Assembly: GCA_009885205.1 (NCBI GenBank)
Contig: VFLE01000037.1
Coordinates: 1 to 6,591 of the forward strand
DNA length: 6,591 bases
DNA from: Candidatus Shapirobacteria bacterium
GTDB lineage: Bacteria > Patescibacteriota > Microgenomatia > UBA12405
Direction: 5' to 3'
Position numbers and translations under genes: made by a program. This document shows, in pieces, positions 1 to 4,960 of the stretch (position 1 is its first letter; each line of letters opens with the position of its first letter). The notes under the pieces were generated by a model. It did no database searches, was not told where the DNA came from, and saw only the letters and a list, made by a program, of their open reading frames with translations.

Positions 1-72
1 GGAATCCGCCCATACACAGGAATCCGCCCATACACAGGAATCCGCCCATACACAGGAATCCGCCCATACAGG
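1..72. repeat. 18-bp tandem repeat, about four units, at the left edge
   Basis: Three exact copies of GGAATCCGCCCATACACA (1-18, 19-36, 37-54) are followed by a fourth whose first 16 bases match (55-70). The unit length is a multiple of three. In the frame of the downstream ATP-grasp gene it encodes repeated Glu-Ser-Ala-His-Thr-Gln. The array is open in the other frames too, so openness alone does not prove that it is translated. It starts at base 1, so the true copy number is unknown and the array may continue to the left. The core GGAATCCGCCC resembles GGGATTCCGCCC at 1331-1342 in the paralogous gene downstream. Confidence 0.95.
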
Positions 73-973
73 GGAAAAAGCTAGGACTGTGAAGAACGAG
101 GGGTGGTTGAAAATAAATGATTATGATGTGCTGTTTTTTAGGACGACGGGGAAACATTGGGAAGAGGTGGATCTAATCATCCAACAAATTAAACTTCAAA
201 CTTCAAACTTCAAACAAAAAAAGCCAATAATTATTGATCCAATAATTTTGAATGGGAAACCATCGATGGCGTGTAAGGCATATCAAATGTTGGCCTTAAA
301 ACGGGCTGGAATTGAGGTACCAAAAAGTACATATGGAAGCCTTTGGTTTCTTTATGAAACCATTAAAAAAACTTCAAACTTCCTGCCTCGCCGGCAGGCA
401 GGCAAACTTCCCACCACGGCGGGCAGGCAAACTTCAAAAAACAACTTTAACTTTCCGATAATTATAAAAGGCTCGGGGGGGGACAGGGGGACACGGGTGT
501 TTAAGGCAGATAATTTAGAGGAGTTAGAAAAGCTAGTGAGGGATTTACGGAAGACAGAAATGGAAGAAGGAAAACGATACATGATGCAGGAATTTATCCC
601 TAACAATGGGGACTACAGGGTGTTGGTGTTGGGCAAAAAAGTGTTGGGAGTAATGAAGCGAAGTTCACAAAGTTTGGAAGAATTTAAAAATAATTATAGT
701 GTGGGGGGAAAGGTGGAGGTGGCAACTTTGCCACAGTCCATACTAGACTTGGCGGTACGGGCGGCCGAAGTGTGTGGATTGGCGATTGCGGGGGTGGATG
801 TGATGGAAAAATCTAAACTTCAAACAGGAGAAGATGAGAAAATGAGTGATGATCCAAAAGATTATGTGATTTTGGAAGTGAACAAGGGGCCACAGTTTAA
901 AGGTTTTATGGAAGCGACGGGGATAAACGTACCAGAGGAAATTGTTAAATATTTAGTGTCACTTAAAAAATAA
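2..973 (+). CDS. RimK-like ATP-grasp ligase, 5' end probably outside the window
   Basis: This is an ATP-grasp protein of the RimK/alpha-L-glutamate ligase type, which would join a carboxylate to an amine using ATP; the substrate is unknown. Counting from the GTG at 89, the ATP-binding strand FPIIIK is at 122-127, followed by a Gly-rich loop (GSGGDRGTR), QEF at 167-169, DYRVLV at 175-180, a basic VMKRSS stretch at 188-193, the metal-binding region GVDV at 235-238 and LEVN at 262-265. GTG 89 is a possible start but has no clear Shine-Dalgarno site. The frame is open to base 2, and the downstream paralogue has about 55 more residues before the equivalent point, so I infer that the real start lies upstream of the window. 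Repeat-derived insertions occupy residues 36-43 and about 94-118. A run of eight G (475-482) sits in the Gly-rich loop codons. The stop is TAA. Ribosomal S6 modification, peptide modification (graspetide-type) or amino-acid ligation are all possible roles. Confidence 0.85.
   Translation, partial: ESAHTQESAHTQESAHTQESAHTGEKARTVKNEGWLKINDYDVLFFRTTGKHWEEVDLIIQQIKLQTSNFKQKKPIIIDPIILNGKPSMACKAYQMLALKRAGIEVPKSTYGSLWFLYETIKKTSNFLPRRQAGKLPTTAGRQTSKNNFNFPIIIKGSGGDRGTRVFKADNLEELEKLVRDLRKTEMEEGKRYMMQEFIPNNGDYRVLVLGKKVLGVMKRSSQSLEEFKNNYSVGGKVEVATLPQSILDLAVRAAEVCGLAIAGVDVMEKSKLQTGEDEKMSDDPKDYVILEVNKGPQFKGFMEATGINVPEEIVKYLVSLKK
191..214 (+). repeat. AAACTTC heptamer repeat, three units, inside the ATP-grasp gene
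   Basis: Three perfect heads of AAACTTC (191-197, 198-204, 205-211) are followed by AAA. They encode KLQTSNF within a stretch otherwise matching an ATP-grasp N-terminal domain. Three 7-bp units give 21 bp, so the array keeps the reading frame. The same heptamer recurs singly or doubled at 369-382, 404-410, 429-435, 815-821, 1612-1625, 1647-1653 and 1661-1667, all on the + strand and all within the two ATP-grasp genes. Confidence 0.9.
369..435 (+). repeat. Composite repeat (AAACTTC plus CCTGCC...GGCAGG palindrome) inserted in frame
   Basis: Two AAACTTC units (369-382) lead into an imperfect palindrome at 382-402. Its arms are CCTGCCT (382-388) and AGGCAGG (396-402), with GCCGGC between them. 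One AAACTTC follows (404-410), then a second GC-rich block with GGCGGGCAGG (418-427) and another AAACTTC (429-435). It is translated as the low-complexity residues around TSNFLPRRQAGKLPTTAGRQTS. It sits between the end of the N-terminal domain and the ATP-binding strand, the position occupied by the related insertion in the second ATP-grasp gene. Confidence 0.85.
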
Positions 974-975
974 TT

Positions 976-998
976 AAAATTTATCGACATAATTTTTT
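976..998 (+). terminator. Possible weak intrinsic terminator after the first ATP-grasp gene
   Basis: An AT-only stem with one bulged T (976-984 with 989-996) has the loop CGAC and runs into a T-rich tract (993-998). It lies just 3 nt after the TAA stop. The stem has no GC pairs, and the surrounding DNA is so AT-rich that chance is a real alternative. Confidence 0.25.
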
Positions 999-1087
999 CT
1001 TCAGTCAATGCTGCGCGTTGAAATTCCGAAAAAATTACATCTCAAAATTTTTATAATTATTTTTTTATTATTATATATAGTATAAAA

Positions 1088-1213
1088 ATATGCAAAAACA
1101 AATAATCACTTTTACAAAATATTTTTTCAAAAAAACTTATTAATTAATAAAATTTAGCCCTGCCTGGCGGCAGGGGAGGATAGATATGCAAAAACAAATA
1201 ATCACTTTTACAA
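1088..1213 (+). repeat. 30-bp direct duplication spanning the start of the second ATP-grasp gene
   Basis: Bases 1088-1117 and 1184-1213 are identical over 30 bp and lie 96 bp apart. The second copy is the true 5' end of the ATP-grasp gene (residues 1-9 and two upstream bases). The first copy has the same ATG (1090) but runs out after 17 codons at TAA 1141-1143, a vestigial reading frame MQKQIITFTKYFFKKTY. Between the copies lie a perfect AT palindrome (1137-1150, centred on TTAATTAA) and a CCCTGCC/GGCAGGG hairpin. The rest of the 974-1185 gap is very AT-rich. It includes a TATAAT at 1052-1057 with no matching -35 box, so no promoter can be placed with confidence. Confidence 0.9.
1158..1185 (+). 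promoter_or_regulatory. Hairpin-embedded ribosome binding site of the second ATP-grasp gene
   Basis: A 7-bp perfect stem, CCCTGCC (1158-1164) with GGCAGGG (1169-1175), has the 4-nt loop TGGC. Its 3' arm runs directly into GGAGGA (1175-1180), the only strong Shine-Dalgarno sequence in the window, 6 nt before the ATG at 1186. The stem overlaps the Shine-Dalgarno site by one base. It could influence ribosome access or simply be the local copy of the genome's palindromic repeat. This site decides the start at 1186. Confidence 0.6.
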
Positions 1214-2157
1214 TGTCGCTTAAACAAAGCCAATTTGAGGTTAATCGTTTAGAGGTCGAGGCAAAGAAATTGGGGGTGCCGGTAAAAAGAGCATTATATA
1301 AGGAATTATCTTTTGATTTAGGGCGGAAATGGGATTCCGCCCGTACATTTGTGCGGGGTGAAGAAATCACCAGTGAAAATACAATGGGGATGTGGTTTCG
1401 AGTAGCGGGAACGGTGTCGGGGAAATATACAGAAGGCCGTAATTTAGCTATAAGAATATTGAGAAAGAGAGGGATTTTTTGTGCTAATGCCGAGGGTTAT
1501 TTAAAGTGGACAAGAATGGGCAAGATTGCCCAACATGGATTATTTTTAGAAGAAGATATTCCTGTTGTCCCTACCAATATTTTTTATACAAAAGAGCAGA
1601 TACTAAAATTAAAACTTCAAACTTCCTGCCTCACCGGCAGGCAGGCAAACTTCAAACAAGAAACTTCAAACAAATTTGGAGATTGGGATTTTCCGATAAT
1701 TGCCAAGCATGAGAAGGGGTACCAAGGTAAAAGTGTAAAAAAGTTTGAGAATTGGAAACAGGTGGAAAGATTTTTAAATAGAATCGATGAAAAGAATTTG
1801 GGAATGTTTTTGTGGCAAAAATGTTTGCCGACGAGATGGGATTTGCGAGTAATTGTTTTGGATGGAAAGGCAATTGGGGCGATGAAAAGAAGTGCAGTGG
1901 GGGAAGAATTTAGATCTAATTTTTCACTGGGTGGAGATGTGGAAGTGTGGAATTTGTCAGAAGATGATAAAAATTTGGCGGAAATGGTGGCTAAAGTTTG
2001 TGGACTAGATTATTGTGGAGTCGATATTATGAAAGATTTGCAAGACAATAGTTATATTTTGGAAGTAAACAGACAATGTCAATTTCAGGGGTTTGAAAAG
2101 GCGACGGGGATAAATGTGGCTAAGTTGGTGGTGGAAATGTTTCTGAAAAGAGGATAA
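1186..2157 (+). CDS. RimK-like ATP-grasp ligase, second paralogue
   Basis: This is a complete 323-residue ATP-grasp protein with RimK-type architecture. The N-terminal (pre-ATP-grasp) domain covers about 1-130, starting with strand IITFTMS and helix EVNRLEVEAKKLG. The ATP-binding strand FPIIAK is at 169-174 with the loop HEKGYQGKS. LWQKCLP is near 209-215, DLRVIV at 219-224, AMKRS at 232-236, the metal-binding aspartate in CGVD (280), and LEVN at 292-295 followed by a QGFEKATGINVA tail motif. The C-terminal half closely parallels the upstream gene, so the pair is a diverged tandem duplication. A repeat-derived segment (about 142-163) is inserted before the ATP-binding strand. The ATG at 1186 is supported by a strong GGAGGA. 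The stop lies 10 nt before the cohesin/dockerin gene, suggesting co-transcription. It likely acts in the cytoplasm. The substrate cannot be read from the sequence, and the symbol rimK is not justified. Confidence 0.9.
   Translation: MQKQIITFTMSLKQSQFEVNRLEVEAKKLGVPVKRALYKELSFDLGRKWDSARTFVRGEEITSENTMGMWFRVAGTVSGKYTEGRNLAIRILRKRGIFCANAEGYLKWTRMGKIAQHGLFLEEDIPVVPTNIFYTKEQILKLKLQTSCLTGRQANFKQETSNKFGDWDFPIIAKHEKGYQGKSVKKFENWKQVERFLNRIDEKNLGMFLWQKCLPTRWDLRVIVLDGKAIGAMKRSAVGEEFRSNFSLGGDVEVWNLSEDDKNLAEMVAKVCGLDYCGVDIMKDLQDNSYILEVNRQCQFQGFEKATGINVAKLVVEMFLKRG
1321..1342 (+). repeat. Perfect 8-bp inverted repeat inside the second ATP-grasp gene
   Basis: GGGCGGAA (1321-1328) and TTCCGCCC (1335-1342) are perfectly complementary around a 6-nt loop. 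The right arm and following bases (ATTCCGCCCGTACA) closely resemble the 18-bp tandem unit at the left edge (AATCCGCCCATACA). Both lie in the N-terminal domain of an ATP-grasp paralogue, so they may share origin by gene duplication or repeat insertion. Confidence 0.7.
1612..1667 (+). repeat. Composite AAACTTC/palindrome repeat inserted in frame, second copy
   Basis: Two AAACTTC units (1612-1625) lead into an imperfect palindrome with arms CCTGCCT (1625-1631) and AGGCAGG (1639-1645). AAACTTC units follow at 1647-1653 and 1661-1667. The palindrome differs from the one at 382-402 by a single base (A for G at 1633). It is translated around LQTSCLTGRQANFKQETS, immediately before the ATP-binding strand, the same structural position as in the first ATP-grasp gene. 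Confidence 0.88.
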
Positions 2158-2167
2158 TATTAATTTG

Positions 2168-3331
2168 ATGAAAGCTGTTTTTAAAATATTTTCGTTTTTG
2201 GTTTTGATATCGGCAGTAGTGGGTGGAGTGATATTGGTACAAAAAAATCAAGAAACAAGACGAGGGGCGGCGGCGAGTGAGACAAGTTCATCGATCCTAC
2301 CAACAGCAATATCGGCGACAGTTGGGCAGAATTTTGAGGCTCAAGTGTGGTTAAATACTGGTAAGGAAACGGACAAATTATCGGGAGTAGAATTTTTGGT
2401 GATTTATGATCCGGCAAAAGTGAAATATATCGGTTCTGAACCACAAAATGGATTTTCAGTATTAAACGAAGTAATTGATGATGGAAAAGGGACATTGACA
2501 TTGAAAATGGTGACCTTGGGGACGGAAAAGGGTGGAGCGGTGAACGTGTTAAAGATTACTTTTAAATCAGTGGTGGGTAGTGGTAGCTTGGTGGTGCAAA
2601 AAGGAAAAGTTTTGGTTGGTGGTGCTATTTGGGAAGTTTCATCAAATAGTCCAAGTAACTATTCGGTGGCTGGTGGAGCAACGGCAGTGCCGACGGTAGC
2701 TTTGGGTGGTGGTGGTGAACCAACGGCGATACCAACAACTGCTCCGATCACAGGAAATGATTTTGTGCTTAATTATAAAGTGGCTTTTGCTAATGTTAAT
2801 CCAAATAGCGCTAAATGTGCCGTTAAATATCCATTATCAGTTAAGGTATCGGCCAATGGTCAGGAAAAATCTTATGTTGGAGTGATGCCAACAACAAGAG
2901 AGGCGGTGGGTAATAAATTGGTTTTTGGAGGGAGCTTAAATTTGACTGGATTTACTAAAAGTAATGGGGTGTCAGTTTTTATCTCGGGGCCAAAACAACT
3001 AGCGATGAAGTATGGGAAAGATAAACAAGTATCGTCTTTTGACCAGGTTGATGGGGAATTGGCTTTGGATAAAACAACCAACTTGGTTTATGACTTTTCT
3101 GGTTATCCACTGATAGGCGGTGATGTGGTGTCAAGTGGTGATCAAACTAAACAAGATGGAGTAATAAACGGAGTTGATTTTGCCTATATTAAGTCAAAAT
3201 CGTTAATTCATGAAACGGTGGCTGAGGGAGGATTTCTCAAGGGTGATTTGGATGGAAATTGTCAAGTGAATTCGAATGATATTAATATCATAAAAATGTC
3301 GTTGCAAGAAAAGCAAGACCAACTATACTAA
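2168..3331 (+). CDS. Membrane-anchored or secreted cohesin-linker-dockerin protein
   Basis: The product has 387 residues from the ATG at 2168. A TTG three bases earlier would add one residue and is less likely, since an AGAGGA lies at 2149-2154. An N-terminal hydrophobic segment (about 6-25) is followed by QKNQETRRGAA, consistent with an uncleaved signal anchor. A cohesin-like beta domain covers about 45-165 (GVEFLVIYDPAKVKYIG is the typical strand and loop). A Pro/Thr/Gly linker follows (about 170-198), then a second beta-rich domain (about 199-312). The C-terminus is dockerin-like, with two calcium-loop candidates: GDQTKQDGVINGVDF (about 324-338) and GDLDGNCQVNSNDINIIK (about 359-376). Cohesin binds dockerin in protein assemblies such as cellulosomes. 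Here both lie on one chain beside a second cohesin-like protein, suggesting self-assembly or surface display. No catalytic domain is visible. It lies 10 nt after the ATP-grasp gene and 8 nt before the next gene. Confidence 0.88.
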   Translation: MKAVFKIFSFLVLISAVVGGVILVQKNQETRRGAAASETSSSILPTAISATVGQNFEAQVWLNTGKETDKLSGVEFLVIYDPAKVKYIGSEPQNGFSVLNEVIDDGKGTLTLKMVTLGTEKGGAVNVLKITFKSVVGSGSLVVQKGKVLVGGAIWEVSSNSPSNYSVAGGATAVPTVALGGGGEPTAIPTTAPITGNDFVLNYKVAFANVNPNSAKCAVKYPLSVKVSANGQEKSYVGVMPTTREAVGNKLVFGGSLNLTGFTKSNGVSVFISGPKQLAMKYGKDKQVSSFDQVDGELALDKTTNLVYDFSGYPLIGGDVVSSGDQTKQDGVINGVDFAYIKSKSLIHETVAEGGFLKGDLDGNCQVNSNDINIIKMSLQEKQDQLY

Positions 3332-3339
3332 ATCAAGAG

Positions 3340-3867
3340 ATGAAACCATTAATTTTGCCGTTTTTGCTGCTGGTGGCGGTGTTGTTGGGTTTTGGGTGGA
3401 TGAATGGTAGATTTGGGAATACTGATTTTTTGCCTAAAAAAACATTGAGGGAAAAAACGTTATTTTTTGAGTCAAAAGTAGACTTGGAAATGGGAAAAGA
3501 GGGAGAGATGGATTTGATGGCAAATTATGGGTCGGCACCAGTGACTGGCTTTAAAATTGAATTGGTCTATGACCCGACGGTGATCAAAATTAGTGGATTG
3601 ACAGTTAACAGGGATGTTTTTAATAAATTGATTGAAAGTAGTACGGATCAAAATTTTGGAAAGGTAAAAATTGAAGCGATGTCCAATTTTGCGGCGGGGA
3701 CATTGAAAACTGGGGTGCAAAAATTGGCGACAATTAAAATGACAGGTTTAAAAAAGGGTGGGATGGTGATAACTGGAGGGAGACGGCCCGAGGTGACGAT
3801 TTGGGAAAGAGGAAATTTGGTGGAAGGAGATTTTGAAATACAGGGGTTTAAGGTATCGGTAAAATAA
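3340..3867 (+). CDS. Small membrane-anchored cohesin-like protein
   Basis: This 175-residue protein has one N-terminal hydrophobic segment (about 3-20), a short basic spacer, and a single cohesin-like domain (about 42-172). The strand pattern VDLEMGKEGEMDLM, then FKIELVYDPTVIKISG, then VQKLATIKMTGLKKGG matches the cohesin fold and parallels the cohesin domain of the gene before it. There is no dockerin module. It probably sits at the outer face of the membrane and could receive a dockerin, such as that of the upstream neighbour; this partnership is inference. The ATG follows AAGAG with short spacing, 8 nt after the upstream stop, so it is the last gene of the operon. It converges on the tRNA gene, and no clear terminator is visible between them. 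Confidence 0.82.
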   Translation: MKPLILPFLLLVAVLLGFGWMNGRFGNTDFLPKKTLREKTLFFESKVDLEMGKEGEMDLMANYGSAPVTGFKIELVYDPTVIKISGLTVNRDVFNKLIESSTDQNFGKVKIEAMSNFAAGTLKTGVQKLATIKMTGLKKGGMVITGGRRPEVTIWERGNLVEGDFEIQGFKVSVK

Positions 3868-3881
3868 TTTTTCAAATTTTG

Positions 3882-3955
3882 TGGGCAATGATAGACTCGA
3901 ACTATCGACCCCCGTCTTATCAGGACGGTGCTCTAACCAACTGAGCTAATTGCCC
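3882..3955 (-). tRNA. tRNA-Ile (anticodon GAU)
   Basis: A complete cloverleaf of 74 nt reads on the - strand. The 7-bp acceptor stem is GGGCAAT/ATTGCCC, the D stem is GCTC/GAGC with loop AGTTGGTTA, and the anticodon stem is CCGTC/GACGG with loop CTGATAA (anticodon GAT). A 5-nt variable region follows, then the T stem GATAG/CTATC with loop TTCGAGT and discriminator A. All stems are perfect. CCA is not encoded (the next bases are CAA), so it must be added by the CCA-adding enzyme. The GAU anticodon reads the ATC and ATT isoleucine codons. Confidence 0.97.
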
Positions 3956-3966
3956 AAAATTTATTT

Positions 3967-3975
3967 AGTATATCA
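3967..3975 (-). promoter_or_regulatory. Extended -10 promoter of tRNA-Ile
   Basis: On the - strand TGATATACT is an extended -10 element (TGN plus TATACT, five of six matches to TATAAT). It lies 11 nt upstream of the tRNA 5' end, so transcription would begin a few bases before the mature tRNA. No good -35 hexamer is seen at normal spacing, which fits an extended -10 promoter. Confidence 0.55.
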
Positions 3976-4007
3976 CGCAAAAATTGGGTTTAGTTTATTT
4001 CAATCTC

Positions 4008-4027
4008 CCTGCCTGCCGGCAGGCAGG
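4008..4027. repeat. Perfect 20-bp palindrome, intergenic copy of the CPR-type repeat
   Basis: CCTGCCTGCCGGCAGGCAGG is perfectly self-complementary over 20 bp. It lies between the divergent tRNA-Ile and dedA genes. It is the clean form of the imperfect palindromes at 382-402, 1158-1175 and 1625-1645. It has no T-tract on either strand, so it is not a standard terminator. Confidence 0.93.
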
Positions 4028-4033
4028 CCTAAA

Positions 4034-4069
4034 TCCCTCTTTGACAAGAGGGACTTAAAAAGATAAATT
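4034..4069 (+). promoter_or_regulatory. Hairpin and possible promoter upstream of dedA
   Basis: An 8-bp perfect stem TCCCTCTT (4034-4041) / AAGAGGGA (4046-4053) has the loop TGAC. Its loop region spells TTGACA (4041-4046), an exact -35 consensus. At 17-bp spacing lies TAAATT (4064-4069), a weak four-of-six -10 match. If used, the transcript would start at about the dedA ATG (4075), giving a nearly leaderless mRNA. That agrees with the lack of a Shine-Dalgarno site there. The stem may instead be just another small inverted repeat. Confidence 0.4.
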
Positions 4070-4074
4070 AGTGA

Positions 4075-4701
4075 ATGGAAATAATAAAATATATAATCGA
4101 TTTGTTTTTACATATCGATAAAAATTTGGCAATGGTGATTGAGAATTTTGGAGTGTGGTCTTATGTGATTATGTGGCTGGTAATTTTTGTGGAAACTGGG
4201 TTGGTGATTATGCCGTTTTTACCGGGTGATTCGCTTTTATTTGCGGCGGGGGCACTGTCAGCATCACTGAATGCATTTAACATTTGGGTGTTGTGGGGAA
4301 TATTGGTAGTAGCTGCTTTTTTGGGAGATACGGTGAATTATTGGATTGGCCATAGAATTGGGGAAAAGGCATTTTCAATGAACAATAAATTTCTTAAAAA
4401 AGAACATTTGGAGAAGGCCCAGGCATTTTATGAAAAACATGGGGGTAAGGCGATTGTGTTGGCCCGGTTTGTGCCGATAGTGCGGACATTTGCCCCGTTT
4501 GTGGCAGGGGTGTCAAAAATGAATTATGGCAAATTTATTTCATATAATTTTTTTGGGGGACTGGCTTGGGTGACAATATTTTTAATGTCGGGTTTCTTTT
4601 TTGGTAATATACCCTTTGTTAAGGAAAACTTTCATTATGTGGCGTTGGGGATAATTTTTGTTTCCGTGGTGCCGATGGTGATGGAGATGAGAAAAAAATA
4701 A
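4075..4701 (+). CDS. dedA: DedA-family integral membrane protein
   Basis: This 208-residue multi-spanning membrane protein has all the hallmarks of the DedA/SNARE-associated (VTT domain) family, whose members include undecaprenyl-phosphate and phospholipid transporters or scramblases. Hydrophobic segments lie at about 28-47, 52-62, 68-84, 125-146, 155-178 and 186-204. Conserved features are FVETG (Glu40), FLPGDS (Asp52), GDTVNYWIG (84-92) and the signature RFVPIVRTFAPFVAG (131-145). Glu40, Asp52, Arg131 and Arg137 correspond to the acidic and arginine residues known to be needed for function in E. coli DedA proteins, so it is probably active. The length is normal for the family. The ATG at 4075 has no evident Shine-Dalgarno site. 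It lies 1 nt before the J-domain gene, so the two are co-transcribed and probably translationally coupled. Confidence 0.93.
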   Translation: MEIIKYIIDLFLHIDKNLAMVIENFGVWSYVIMWLVIFVETGLVIMPFLPGDSLLFAAGALSASLNAFNIWVLWGILVVAAFLGDTVNYWIGHRIGEKAFSMNNKFLKKEHLEKAQAFYEKHGGKAIVLARFVPIVRTFAPFVAGVSKMNYGKFISYNFFGGLAWVTIFLMSGFFFGNIPFVKENFHYVALGIIFVSVVPMVMEMRKK

Positions 4702-4702
4702 A

Positions 4703-4960
4703 ATGAGTAATAGAGATTATTATGAAATTTTAGGAATTGGAAGAGATGCTGATGATGGTCAAATAAAGGTTGCTTTTAGAAAATTAGCGAGAAGATATCA
4801 CCCTGACGTTAGTAAAGAACTGAATGCTGAGGAGAAATTTAAAGAATTGAATGAGGCTTATGGGGTGTTAAGCGATGCTAATAAGAGGAGAGAATATAAT
4901 GTAAATAGAGCTGAAGGAGCTAATGTTGGAAATAATGGAAGTGGTTATAGTGAAGGGTAA
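4703..4960 (+). CDS. J-domain (DnaJ-like) co-chaperone, N-terminal part before an in-frame stop
   Basis: Residues 4-66 form a complete J domain: DYYEILGIGRDAD, helix II IKVAFRKLARRY, the HPD motif (33-35), FKELNEAYGVLSD, and KRREYN. J domains stimulate the ATPase of DnaK (Hsp70). The J domain is followed by a Gly/Asn-rich stretch and then TAA at 4958-4960. The same frame stays open from 4961 to 5608 with a Phe/Gly-rich segment (VFSKNPFADFFNSGFSDFFG) typical of the G/F region after a J domain. So this looks like the front part of a longer protein cut by one nonsense codon, for example a CAA-to-TAA change. The 85-residue product could still be a free J domain. It is not canonical dnaJ: no zinc-finger CXXCXGXG repeats are present in either part. 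The ATG is 1 nt after the dedA stop. Confidence 0.85.
   Translation: MSNRDYYEILGIGRDADDGQIKVAFRKLARRYHPDVSKELNAEEKFKELNEAYGVLSDANKRREYNVNRAEGANVGNNGSGYSEG

Noticed and set aside
1..72. CRISPR array
   Set aside because: The 18-bp units are head-to-tail with no spacers and no cas genes nearby.
1..91. ESAHTQ repeats as a graspetide-type core peptide fused to its ligase
   Set aside because: Tempting because RimK relatives make such peptides, but comparison with the paralogue places the repeat inside the N-terminal domain, and all frames of the array are open, so repeat expansion is the simpler explanation.
352..606. Minus-strand reading frame opposite the first ATP-grasp gene
   Set aside because: It lies wholly inside a gene with clear motifs on the other strand and shows no domain of its own.
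1090..1143. 17-codon frame as a real small gene
   Set aside because: Its first nine codons are an exact copy of the start of the following gene and it has no Shine-Dalgarno site; a duplication relic is more likely.
1506..1712. Plus-strand frame inside the second ATP-grasp gene
   Set aside because: It overlaps in another frame the conserved ligase sequence, and it is partly palindrome-derived peptide.
4008..4053. Intrinsic terminator for tRNA-Ile or the cohesin operon
   Set aside because: Neither hairpin is followed by a T-tract on either strand, and the site lies upstream of both flanking transcription units (divergent arrangement).
4958..4960. Alternative genetic code as the reason for the internal stop
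   Set aside because: The known CPR recoding (Gracilibacteria, Absconditabacteria) concerns UGA. Here the codon is TAA, which also ends every other gene in the window.
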